Of a stretch of DNA of 64,000 nucleotides, positions 45,228-52,689 are shown in pieces; position 1 is the first letter of the stretch, and the number at the start of each line of letters is the position of its first letter. The notes beneath the pieces are model-generated. The model did no database searches and was not told the origin of the DNA. It was given only the letters and a program-made list of their open reading frames with translations. The position numbers and the translations under genes are program-made. This stretch comes from Mucilaginibacter gossypii (lineage in GTDB: Bacteria; Bacteroidota; Bacteroidia; Sphingobacteriales; Sphingobacteriaceae): positions 682,001 to 746,000 of the forward strand of contig NZ_FNCG01000001.1 in assembly GCF_900100945.1 (NCBI RefSeq). The letters are read 5' to 3'.

Positions 45228-45986
45228 ATGAACACGCTGGTTTATGACGGAACGTTTGAGGGGCTGCTTACAGCTGTATTCGAGATTTACGAACGCAAAC
45301 TGTATCCTGTAAAGTTATTGAAAGGGGAGTGGCGCAGCGGTGCGTTGTTTGAAGAGATAATTCCTATTGTTACTGACGAGGCGCGCGCCGGCCGGGTATT
45401 AAAGGGATTGCGGAAAAAACTTTCAGCTGCCGGGGTGCAGCGCCTTTACATTAGTCACATGGCCGAAATTGCCGGCGAAGACTGCAACGTGCTTGGTTTT
45501 ATCCGTCATGTTTTTGACAGCGACCAAAATATTGAAGAAGATTATGGCAATAAATATGTAATGCGCCTGTCGGAAATTTTAAAAATGGTGCGGCGCGAAA
45601 AACACAGGATGGAAGCTTTTGTTAGGTTTCAAAAACTGAATGACGGAACTTTTTATGCTGCCATTGAGCCTGATTTTAATGTATTGCCATTGTTGATTAA
45701 GCATTTCAAAAGCCGCTATACCGATCAAAAATGGATGATCTATGATACTAAAAGAAATTATGGGCTGTACTACGATCTTCATGACACGCAATTCATCGAA
45801 ATGAATTTTGATGAGTTAAGTAAACCGGTTAATGTAATTGCGGCTTATAGTGAGGACGAAGGTGTCTATCAAAACCTTTGGAAGAATTATTTTAATAGTA
45901 TAAACATCGCTTCACGCAAAAATACCAGGCTTCATGTGCGTCATATTCCCAGGCGATATTGGCGGCATTTAACAGAGAAAATTTAA
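45228..45986 (+). CDS. DUF4130/TIGR03915 putative DNA repair protein
   Basis: A 252-residue partner of the radical SAM protein. It begins LVYDGTFEGLLTAVFEIYERK, the typical opening of this family, and has central REKHRMEAFVRFQ and C-terminal RHIPRRYWRHLTEK blocks. Some relatives are fused to a uracil-DNA-glycosylase domain; this one is not. Start and previous stop are 1 nt apart, so the two are cotranslated. The molecular function is undetermined; DNA binding is assumed from the partnership. Confidence 0.82.
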   Translation: MNTLVYDGTFEGLLTAVFEIYERKLYPVKLLKGEWRSGALFEEIIPIVTDEARAGRVLKGLRKKLSAAGVQRLYISHMAEIAGEDCNVLGFIRHVFDSDQNIEEDYGNKYVMRLSEILKMVRREKHRMEAFVRFQKLNDGTFYAAIEPDFNVLPLLIKHFKSRYTDQKWMIYDTKRNYGLYYDLHDTQFIEMNFDELSKPVNVIAAYSEDEGVYQNLWKNYFNSINIASRKNTRLHVRHIPRRYWRHLTEKI

Positions 45987-46237
45987 CGTTTTTAAGATTT
46001 TGAGCATTTTTTCTTTTTCGATACAAATGGTTTTTCATGCATTTTGTTAATAAAGGTTGATGTTAATAATGTAGTCTGTATTTCAGTTAATTACCCTAAT
46101 TTATACTTGAGAAGGACTGAAATTCAATGTTGATAAGTGTTGATTTGTTGTTAATAAACTGTTAATAAAAATAATCAAAAATATTTGCCAAATCACGGTA
46201 ATGTCCCGATATTGTAATCATCAAGAACGACGTACTT

Positions 46238-46576
46238 TGACAGCCTTTCAGGAAAACAGAAATTGAATCGGGTGAACCTTCGGGGGAACTAAAGATCAAG
46301 GGAAGTCCCTGAGTTGCAAGAAAAAATGAAAAAGGCGAAAGTCTTTTGAAAAAAGAAAGCAATTAAAGGAGGTACCGGAATTAAGAAGAAGAACTCCACG
46401 GAGGGAAACAACAGAAACCGGTGACATTGAAAATAGTCGACCGCTCGTGAGAGCAACGGACGAAGATCATGTCGGTAAGAGATACACAAAACTTGATGCT
46501 GTTGGGCAACTACGGTTAAACAACAGTTTGGAAACGGGAGTTCAAATCGCAAGAGATGACTCCCGTTTTCGCTTTT
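46238..46576 (+). ncRNA. Candidate structured RNA (330-340 nt) or phoH leader, family not recognised
   Basis: A non-coding stretch with an ordered series of hairpins: a UUCG-closed stem near 46277-46284; CAA-GGGA/UCCC-UUG near 46298-46316; a 7-bp GAAA-tetraloop stem 46330-46347; ACCGG (46374-46378) with CCGGT (46418-46422); GCUC-GUGA-GAGC 46443-46454 inside UCGAC/GUCGG; CUGUUG (46499-46504) with CAACAG (46521-46526) enclosing AAC-UACG-GUU; and a 10-bp terminator stem. A TACTTTG element at about 46232-46238 may be a promoter box. It does not show RNase P, tmRNA or SRP signatures. The 5' end is uncertain. Confidence 0.5.
46532..46576 (+). terminator. Strong intrinsic terminator upstream of phoH
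   Basis: A perfect 10-bp stem, AAACGGGAGT (46532-46541) with ACTCCCGTTT (46559-46568), a 17-nt loop, and a T-rich tail ending TTCGCTTTT. It closes the structured region and lies 62 nt before the PhoH start codon. Confidence 0.75.
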
Positions 46577-46638
46577 ACAGGTTTTTTGTTTGAGGAGAAA
46601 TTTTTCTTCAAACCTTAAAATCGTTATTTTAGGCGGAT

Positions 46639-47979
46639 ATGAAGGACGGTCAGCGTAACCAGAAGAAAATATTTGTTTTAGATACTTCTGTGATCCTGTA
46701 TGATCACAACGCATTTCAAAACTTTCAGGAGCACGATGTTGCCATACCCATCCAGGTATTGGAAGAGCTCGATAATAAAAAGAACGGTAATGATACCCGC
46801 AACTTTGAAGCCCGAAGCTTTATCCGGTTGATGGATGACCTGTCGCACAATGGACTGATCAACGAATGGATCCCGCTTAATGGTAAAACCAAAGGCAGCT
46901 TTAAAGTTGCCATGGATACTAAAACTACCGGCCAGGATGCCGAGCAGATTTTTGGTTCAGATAAAACTGATCACCGTATCCTCAACGCGGCCCTTGGCTT
47001 ACAGGAAGAAAATCCTGGCAAAAAGGTAGTGTTGGTATCAAAAGATATTTGCCTTCGCCTCAAAGCCAAAGCCCTTAACCTGCATGCCGAAGATTATGAA
47101 ACGGGCAAGATCAAAAACCTGGAGGAACTTTATACGGGTAAAACGGATGTAGATAAGGTGACGGAAAAACTGATCACCACTCTGAATAAAAATGAAAATT
47201 TACCGGCCGAAAATTTAAAGATAGGTTCGTATACCAACAATCACTTTTATGTATTAAAAGGAAAAAAAGGCGATACTGTAGGTTTTTACAATTCACAAAC
47301 TAAGCAGCTTGAAAAAGTTACCGAGCAGCCTGTTTTAAATATTCACCCTCGTAATATCGAGCAGTCTTTTGCTATTCATGCGTTATTGCACCCGGATATA
47401 AAATTAGTAACTATACAAGGAAACGCCGGCACGGGTAAAACGCTATTAGCTTTGGCCAGCGCGCTCGAGCAACGTAAATATTATCGTCAAATCTTTGTTA
47501 CCCGCCCTATTGTTCCTTTAAGCAATAAAGACATAGGCTTTTTGCCTGGCGATATTAAATCAAAGATTGATCCTTATATGGCCCCGATATGGGATAACCT
47601 AAAATTTATAAAGGATCAGTTCGGTGACGACGAAAAAATGCAGGCCAAAATTGATGAGTTAGTCAATAATGATAAAATCTCGATAGCTCCACTGGCTTTT
47701 ATTCGCGGGCGCACGCTCAGTAAGATATTCTTTATTGTTGATGAAGCGCAAAACCTCACCCCGCACGAGGTGAAAACTATCATATCCAGGGCCGGAGAGA
47801 ACAGCAAATTTGTATTTACAGGTGACATTTACCAGATAGATACCCCATATCTCGATGCCGAAAGTAACGGACTGTCGTATTTAATAGATAAAGCAAAAGG
47901 GCATCCGCTTTATGCTCACATCACCCTGCAAAAAGGGGAGAGGAGCGAACTGGCCAATTTGGCTACGGAGTTGTTGTAA
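46639..47979 (+). CDS. PIN-PhoH fusion ATPase (PhoH2-type)
   Basis: A 446-residue two-domain protein. The N-terminal PIN nuclease domain (about residues 10-145) has KIFVLDTSVILYDH and TDHRILNAAL with its acidic residues. The C-terminal PhoH domain (about 240-446) has Walker A GNAGTGKT, Walker B FFIVDEAQN and the PhoH-typical ARP/TRPIVPLSNKDIGFLPGD stretch. PhoH2 proteins couple an RNA-cleaving PIN domain to an ATP-driven helicase-like domain. It appears to be monocistronic, with a TATTTTAG element 6 nt before the ATG and the structured RNA upstream. Confidence 0.9.
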   Translation: MKDGQRNQKKIFVLDTSVILYDHNAFQNFQEHDVAIPIQVLEELDNKKNGNDTRNFEARSFIRLMDDLSHNGLINEWIPLNGKTKGSFKVAMDTKTTGQDAEQIFGSDKTDHRILNAALGLQEENPGKKVVLVSKDICLRLKAKALNLHAEDYETGKIKNLEELYTGKTDVDKVTEKLITTLNKNENLPAENLKIGSYTNNHFYVLKGKKGDTVGFYNSQTKQLEKVTEQPVLNIHPRNIEQSFAIHALLHPDIKLVTIQGNAGTGKTLLALASALEQRKYYRQIFVTRPIVPLSNKDIGFLPGDIKSKIDPYMAPIWDNLKFIKDQFGDDEKMQAKIDELVNNDKISIAPLAFIRGRTLSKIFFIVDEAQNLTPHEVKTIISRAGENSKFVFTGDIYQIDTPYLDAESNGLSYLIDKAKGHPLYAHITLQKGERSELANLATELL

Positions 47980-47984
47980 AAATC

Positions 47985-48016
47985 AGCCTTACTTAGTTTT
48001 AAAACCTCGTAAGGCT
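47985..48016 (+). terminator. Terminator after phoH
   Basis: An 8-bp stem, AGCCTTAC (47985-47992) with GTAAGGCT (48009-48016), followed by TTTACGCTTTTA. It lies 6 nt after the PhoH stop codon. Confidence 0.5.
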
Positions 48017-48156
48017 TTACGCTTTTATATATAATTCGCTCCCTAAATTCCTGGAGTCCAAACACTGAGCGTGATATCCGCTTTTCAATCAGGATTAACT
48101 TTTTAAAACTTCATAAGTCTTTCCTGTGTATCTTTAGGAAATAAACCTACGCGCTT

Positions 48157-48816
48157 ATGAAAATATCAAAATACCTTCATTCATGCCTGCTTTTTGAATT
48201 AGACGGTTATCAGCTCTTGTTTGACCCCGGAAAGTTTTCATTTGCCGAAGGTTTGGTTACACCGCAATTGTTTGTTGATGTAAGAACTATTGTGATCACC
48301 CATATCCACCCCGATCATTTCGATATAGATATCTTAAAAATTATTGTAGAGTTAAGCGGCGCAGTAGTTGTCACTAATTCGCAGGTAGGAAGGGAATTAG
48401 ATAAGATCAATTTAAAATATATAATTCTTGAAGAAGGCACCCATCGGGCCGGGCCATTTAAACTCCAGGCTTTCCCGGTGAGGCACGAACTTATCATGGA
48501 TAATCCACTACCGCAAATGACCGGCTTCCTAATCAATAACAAAGTATTGCACCCCGTTGATTCGATGGAAGAGAAGCTTTTGAATTTTAAAGGTATCGAG
48601 TTGCTGATCATGGTTTCGATGGCTCCATTTGCCAATGAACCAACAATTTCGGCCTTTGCCGATGAGCTGCATCCTAAGCAAATTTTGCCTGTGCACGACG
48701 GGTTTGCTAAAGATTTTTTCATACTTCAGCGTTATGCCGCGTACAAAAAACATTTTGACAATCAAGGAATCAAGTTTCATGAAATTTATAAAGTAGGGGA
48801 TGGGATAAGTCTTTAA
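48157..48816 (+). CDS. MBL-fold metallo-hydrolase
   Basis: A 219-residue metallo-beta-lactamase-fold protein. The metal motif is THIHPDHFD, followed by later ligands in FPVRHEL, PVDSME and LPVHDG. The compact form without a long cap resembles UPF0173-like hydrolases. The substrate is not known. A TATCTTTA box lies 22 nt before the ATG. The gene stands alone, followed by a repeat element. Confidence 0.8.
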   Translation: MKISKYLHSCLLFELDGYQLLFDPGKFSFAEGLVTPQLFVDVRTIVITHIHPDHFDIDILKIIVELSGAVVVTNSQVGRELDKINLKYIILEEGTHRAGPFKLQAFPVRHELIMDNPLPQMTGFLINNKVLHPVDSMEEKLLNFKGIELLIMVSMAPFANEPTISAFADELHPKQILPVHDGFAKDFFILQRYAAYKKHFDNQGIKFHEIYKVGDGISL

Positions 48817-48867
48817 TAAGAAGCCTTAAGTTCCAAGAACTGTTTAAATGTGGTTGTTTTTAATTTT

Positions 48868-48961
48868 AGAGACGCATAATTGCGTCTCCCGCATGCAATT
48901 TACGGTGGTAAGATGGCCTGCAAAAGCGATTGTCCTACCGGAGACGCAATTATGCGTCTCT
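48868..48961. repeat. 94-bp inverted-repeat element (REP/MITE-like)
   Basis: Two perfectly complementary 22-bp arms at 48868-48889 and 48940-48961, each itself nearly palindromic around GCATAATTGC/GCAATTATGC and bounded by AGAGAC and GTCTCT. The 50-bp centre is GC-mixed and may form further pairs. The element lies between the MBL gene and the HAD gene without disrupting either. The layout suggests a dispersed repeat; copies elsewhere in the genome cannot be seen. Confidence 0.8.
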
Positions 48962-49071
48962 ACCTGAAAAAATCTTGAATCGTTTTTAAACAGCTTCTAA
49001 GTGGGAAGTCTTAGCGAGATAACCATAACTGAGAACCTGAGACCATAAAAATATAACCCTGTATAAAAAGA

Positions 49072-49095
49072 AACCCCCGCCGAGAGGCGGGGGTT
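49072..49095 (+). terminator. GC-rich terminator-like hairpin
   Basis: A perfect 10-bp stem, AACCCCCGCC (49072-49081) with GGCGGGGGTT (49086-49095), a GAGA tetraloop, and CTTT after it. A second stem follows at once (49100-49130). It lies about 255 nt after the MBL gene and 138 nt before the HAD gene. Confidence 0.65.
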
Positions 49096-49099
49096 CTTT

Positions 49100-49130
49100 G
49101 CGGGCTCAGCCTCCTGCTAAGCCGACCCGC
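49100..49130 (+). other. Second stem-loop next to the GC-rich hairpin
   Basis: GCGGG (49100-49104) pairs with CCCGC (49126-49130), with AGC/GCT inside. Four bases separate it from the preceding hairpin, so the two form a tandem structure. Role unknown. Confidence 0.45.
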
Positions 49131-49232
49131 GTTAACCTTATCACAATGCTAAGGTGAGGATTAATAATGAAGAAAACATGAACATTAATTGCCGTTAATT
49201 TTTCATCTTAGCGAAAAACATACTTTTAGCTA

Positions 49233-49865
49233 ATGCAGAAACCCGATAGCCTCATTTTTGATATGGACGGAACCCTTTGGGATGCCGTTGACACCTACGC
49301 CGAATCATGGAACCTGATATTTCAAAAGCTTGACATTCAAAGGACTATTAAACGAGATGAACTGCTGCACGTGATAGGTATGGATGGTAAAAAACTTACC
49401 CGGGTAATGCTGCCCGAATTTGATGAGGAAAAGGGGATGGAGATCTACAATGCTGTAAACCAGGTAAGACGCGAAATATTGCCAACCAGCGGTGGTATTA
49501 TGTACGGTGGGGTTACAGAGGGTTTAAAACAATTGGCAAGCAAATACAAACTTTTTGTTTTAAGCAATTGCGCGGTAGGTATCATACCGCTGTTTTTAAC
49601 GTGGGCAGGCATTAATGAGGTTATTACAGATAGCATGGCTTATGGCACCAACCAGATGCCTAAAAACCATAATATGCATCTGCTCATGAATAAACACAAT
49701 TTGCAGAACCCGATTTACATAGGCGATACTAATGGCGATGCTGAACAAACGCGCCTTGCCGGTATACCATTTGTGTTTGTTAGTTACGGTTTTGGCAATA
49801 CCGATGACTATGATAATAAGTTTGACGATTTTGAATCCCTTACCCAATATTATTTGAGTTTGTAA
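49233..49865 (+). CDS. HAD-superfamily hydrolase (phosphoglycolate-phosphatase-like)
   Basis: A 210-residue phosphatase. Motif I is FDMDGTLWD with the nucleophilic Asp; motif II is LFVLSNC; the motif III Lys is probably in NQMPKNHN; motif IV is YIGDTNGDAE. A helical C1 cap lies between motifs I and II, as in phosphoglycolate phosphatase and beta-phosphoglucomutase relatives. The physiological substrate is not deducible. A TACTTTTA box lies 4 nt upstream of the ATG, so the mRNA may be almost leaderless. The next gene starts 11 nt after its stop. Confidence 0.85.
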   Translation: MQKPDSLIFDMDGTLWDAVDTYAESWNLIFQKLDIQRTIKRDELLHVIGMDGKKLTRVMLPEFDEEKGMEIYNAVNQVRREILPTSGGIMYGGVTEGLKQLASKYKLFVLSNCAVGIIPLFLTWAGINEVITDSMAYGTNQMPKNHNMHLLMNKHNLQNPIYIGDTNGDAEQTRLAGIPFVFVSYGFGNTDDYDNKFDDFESLTQYYLSL

Positions 49866-49876
49866 GTTTAGTTTAC

Positions 49877-50671
49877 ATGAAAAGCGTATCACTGCTTATC
49901 TTATTTCTCACTGTCCTGTGCGGCCCGGTAATGGGCCAGCATGCTACTGTTGAATCAGAACAGTGGATAACCGAAGATCTCGGTTATCTTTATTTTAATA
50001 GCGGCAAGGTTTATTTTAATTTGGATGGATATAAGAAACACGAAAACAAATACCAAATAGAGCATGATACGCTTAAAATAATTGATACATATACTACCAG
50101 TGCAGATAATTTTAAACAACAGCATATTGACGTTTTTAAGTTTATCATCAATTATTTCGATGGCAAGAAATTAACTATTAAAGCTGTTAATGATAATGCT
50201 GTAAAATTAGCCGGTCGCCCTCCCTTGCAGTTTAAAAACTATAAATCCAGTTTTGATAATGGGATCAAATTTTCAAAACTTCGTTTCCTATCCTCAACCT
50301 GTTATGGCAATTGCCCTCAATTACTGATTAATATTTGGGCAGATGGTACGTATCGTTTAAAAGGGGGCGAATTTGCTGACCCCTACAAAGGTGATTATGC
50401 CGGAAAGCTTACCAGGCTACAGCTCGATAGCCTGAACTATTGGCTAAAACGGAGTGAATTAAAAAAGATGTACGATTGGAAACAGGGTAGCCAGGTTACA
50501 GATGCACCTAATTATTACCTGGATATCGATTTTGAAAACAATAAGGACAAACTTACGCTAACTACAAATGATCCACCTTTTAACCTAACTGGTTTGGTTA
50601 CCTTTTTAGTGGAGTCTTTTAAAAAAGTAAACCTCACGAAAATTAAAGAAGGAGAGAAGCCGGCAAACTAA
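49877..50671 (+). CDS. Secreted protein with a DUF6438-like domain
   Basis: A 264-residue protein with a signal peptide (residues 1-20, ending in VMGQ). The N-terminal half is a beta-rich region specific to this protein. From about residue 135, the segment LRFLSSTCYGNCPQLLINIW with DGTYRLKGG matches what I know as DUF6438, which has a conserved CxGxCP motif. No function is established for the family. It follows the HAD gene by 11 nt and may be cotranscribed. Confidence 0.7.
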   Translation: MKSVSLLILFLTVLCGPVMGQHATVESEQWITEDLGYLYFNSGKVYFNLDGYKKHENKYQIEHDTLKIIDTYTTSADNFKQQHIDVFKFIINYFDGKKLTIKAVNDNAVKLAGRPPLQFKNYKSSFDNGIKFSKLRFLSSTCYGNCPQLLINIWADGTYRLKGGEFADPYKGDYAGKLTRLQLDSLNYWLKRSELKKMYDWKQGSQVTDAPNYYLDIDFENNKDKLTLTTNDPPFNLTGLVTFLVESFKKVNLTKIKEGEKPAN

Positions 50672-50746
50672 ACAGGCCATTGTCATGATATAAATGTTTG
50701 CTTACCTGCTAAGTTTTTGTAGCTTAGTTAGCAAATAAAATCTCCG

Positions 50747-51136
50747 ATGAAAACAAAAACCAAGGTTATTATCACCCTTATATTACTACTGATTATAGTA
50801 GGCTTTTTTTACTATCGATATTATTTTGTTTTTGGCGAGGGAACTAAAGCCGGTACCATGAACTATTTTGTAAAGAAAGGTTACGTATTTAAAACTTATG
50901 AAGGTAGGTTAATTCAAAGCGGAATCCGTACGCAGGTAACAGGGGGTACAATTGGCTCAAATGAATTTATGTTTTCTGTAACCGATGAAAAAGTGGCAAA
51001 AAAACTGAGCAGTAACGCAGGCTCATTTTTAGAACTTCACTATAAAGAATACCTGCATACGCTGCCATGGCGGGGAGTAAGCGTTTTTGTGGTTGATAGC
51101 GTAGTTTCGGCCAAACCACTTGCGCCTGGTATGTAA
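50747..51136 (+). CDS. Small membrane-anchored protein, function unknown
   Basis: A 129-residue protein with one N-terminal hydrophobic helix (about residues 7-25) and a beta-rich domain starting FGEGTKAGTMNYFVKKGYVF. Homologues in Bacteroidota are sometimes labelled 6-phosphogluconate dehydrogenase. It is far too short for that enzyme and lacks a Rossmann motif, so that label would be wrong. The YEGRLIQSG and FSVTDEKVAKKL segments look conserved-type. It ends 11 nt before a bidirectional terminator. Confidence 0.65.
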   Translation: MKTKTKVIITLILLLIIVGFFYYRYYFVFGEGTKAGTMNYFVKKGYVFKTYEGRLIQSGIRTQVTGGTIGSNEFMFSVTDEKVAKKLSSNAGSFLELHYKEYLHTLPWRGVSVFVVDSVVSAKPLAPGM

Positions 51137-51147
51137 TAAAATACATT

Positions 51148-51186
51148 AAACTACAACCTGCTTAAGCGTTGACCAGGTTGTAGTTT
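51148..51186. terminator. Bidirectional terminator overlapping the end of a coding sequence
   Basis: A perfect 13-bp stem, AAACTACAACCTG (51148-51160) with CAGGTTGTAGTTT (51174-51186), and a 13-nt loop. Both flanks are A/T-rich. It serves the plus-strand gene ending at 51136. The right arm encodes part of the last codons of the minus-strand gene ending at 51162. Confidence 0.75.
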
Positions 51187-51440
51187 AACTCGCCGTTTTG
51201 TTTGGTGATCTTTACCAATCCCCGGTCAAAAAGATAATTAAGTACTTCAATCGTGTTTTTCTCGTGTGTAAAAGTATTTACCGCAGGTTCGTATTCCTTT
51301 AGCTTCAATGCAATATCAGCTACTGTGGCTTGCTTTAATTGCGAAAGCGTATAAATCACCTTATCCTGTGTGCAGGTAACCTTAGCGAATTGATCAGGCA
51401 TGCCGCATGCCGAAAAAAATGATTGATTTGAATTGCTCAT
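51162..51440 (-). CDS. Small hypothetical protein, winged-helix-like
   Basis: A 92-residue protein of no family I recognise. From residue 26 on, it reads like a small winged-helix fold: KVIYTLSQLKQATVADIALK, then NTIEVLNYLFDRGLVKI and a short terminal hairpin. Two Cys (positions 12 and 23) lie in the N-terminal segment. Its stop codon falls in the loop of the terminator stem. It is convergent with the gene at 50747 and lies 24 nt after the DUF2383-like gene. Confidence 0.6.
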   Translation of the reverse strand: MSNSNQSFFSACGMPDQFAKVTCTQDKVIYTLSQLKQATVADIALKLKEYEPAVNTFTHEKNTIEVLNYLFDRGLVKITKQNGELNYNLVNA

Positions 51441-51464
51441 CTGCTCAATATAACAAAATTATGA

Positions 51465-51935
51465 TCAGGCATTAACCGCATCTCTTAACGATTTAATGGT
51501 GTCATGCGTTTTTTTTAAACCTTCTAAATGGTTATTAAGCATGGTTACAACCTGCTCATCTTCCCATATCAGCTCCTTATCGTCAAGCGCGGCGCGATAA
51601 GCTTTTTTTGCTACATCCTCGCCATATTCGCAATCCGAAAGTATCGAGTGACTGTCTTTACTGACAAAAACCGATTTTACATCCATCCAGGCGTGATAAA
51701 ATTTCCCCGCAAGGGTAGTACCGTCTGTAGGATCTCCTCCTAATACATGAATGTAATCGCGTATTTCACTAACGTAGTTTTTGCTTTGATCAATATATTC
51801 ATTAAAAAGTAAATTCAATCCGACTTCATCTGTTGCTTCGGTAGCTTTGTGATATCCGGTTATCCTGTCGTTATTTATTTTGATCAGATCGTTCAGTGCT
51901 GAGATCTGATGTTGTACGTGCTGTAAAATTCCCAT
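51465..51935 (-). CDS. DUF2383/PA2169-type four-helix-bundle protein
   Basis: The frame opens at 51971, but the ATG at 51935 (MGILQHVQHQI) is the likely start, giving 156 residues. The protein is almost wholly helical and ferritin-like. It resembles PA2169/DUF2383 proteins, with INNDRITGYHKAT and CEYGEDVAKKAYRAALDD segments. Family members are associated with general stress in Bacteroidota and Proteobacteria, but no reaction is known. Metal-ligand Glu and His residues are not clearly placed, so a ferritin activity should not be assumed. Confidence 0.78.
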   Translation of the reverse strand: MGILQHVQHQISALNDLIKINNDRITGYHKATEATDEVGLNLLFNEYIDQSKNYVSEIRDYIHVLGGDPTDGTTLAGKFYHAWMDVKSVFVSKDSHSILSDCEYGEDVAKKAYRAALDDKELIWEDEQVVTMLNNHLEGLKKTHDTIKSLRDAVNA

Positions 51936-52043
51936 GGCGTTGTTGTTTTGTTTTAATAAATAACATACCATATGGGTTAATGTTTTTATATTTTAGTTAG
52001 GTGTTGACCAGTGAAATGACCAGTTTAACTACATGCCATAAAT

Positions 52044-52188
52044 GCAACTGGCTGAATCGGCAGCCGGATAAAACAGACATCGCCGGGGGCATTCCGGGGG
52101 GCGTAATAGCATTTAGCATGTCACGTTTATATTAATTTAAAGGGATAACTTAAGCAACTGGAAGAACCGGCGGCCGGGTGAGACGGCC
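52044..52188. repeat. Imperfect direct repeat in a gene-free stretch
   Basis: A 35-bp block at 52044-52078 recurs imperfectly at 52154-52188 (about 26 of 35 positions by eye), 110 bp apart. Both begin GCAACTGG and contain CGGC-x-GCCGG. The 318-bp stretch 51936-52253 shows no gene. Confidence 0.5.
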
Positions 52189-52253
52189 GCTATAAGGTTC
52201 TTTCCGAAGAGGGGGTAATTGTTATTTAGTTGATTGATGTTGCTTGTCTATTA

Positions 52254-52625
52254 TTAAGTTTTTTGAACAAAATGGGCCACTTTTTTTAGTAACTCATTCA
52301 TGTCAAAAGGCTTGGCCAAAAAGTCGTCGGCGCCGGCCATCATTGCAGAATCACGTATATCGCGACTTGCCGATATCATGATAACAGGTATATCTTTGGT
52401 TAGCTCGTCTTGTTTTAGCTTCTTGCAGATATCCCGACCGTCTTCGCCGCTCATCCAGATATCTAACAGTAGCAAGTCGGGGAGTTCGTCTTTCATATCA
52501 AGCACTGTTGTACCATCTACGGTTGATGTTACCTCGTAGCCTTCAAATTCAAGCAGCATTTCCATAGCATCAACAATGCCCGGGTCATCATCTGCAATCA
52601 TGATTTTCTTGTTCTTTGTATTCAT
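52254..52625 (-). CDS. Single-domain response regulator (CheY-like)
   Basis: A 123-residue receiver domain with no output domain. KIMIADDDPGIVD holds the acidic metal-binding pair, LLLLDIWMSGEDG the phospho-accepting Asp, VIMISASRD the switch Ser, and FLAKPFDM the conserved Lys. It is encoded 64 nt downstream of a large PAS histidine kinase and is the obvious partner for phosphotransfer. With no DNA-binding domain, it must act by protein contact or as a relay. Confidence 0.9.
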   Translation of the reverse strand: MNTKNKKIMIADDDPGIVDAMEMLLEFEGYEVTSTVDGTTVLDMKDELPDLLLLDIWMSGEDGRDICKKLKQDELTKDIPVIMISASRDIRDSAMMAGADDFLAKPFDMNELLKKVAHFVQKT

Positions 52626-52689
52626 TTTAGGCGTAAAGGCTTGGTTAAACCCTCTGAAATTAGCTGTGATAAATTTACCTTATTGTGAA

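Noticed and set aside
46238..46576. RNase P RNA, tmRNA or SRP RNA in the region before phoH
   Set aside because: GGAAGTCC and ACAGAAACCGG recall RNase P, but GAGGAAAGTCC and the paired helices are absent; no GGTTTCGACAG/CCA of tmRNA and no SRP tetraloop core.
50747..51136. 6-phosphogluconate dehydrogenase
   Set aside because: Only 129 residues with a membrane helix; no NADP-binding motif.
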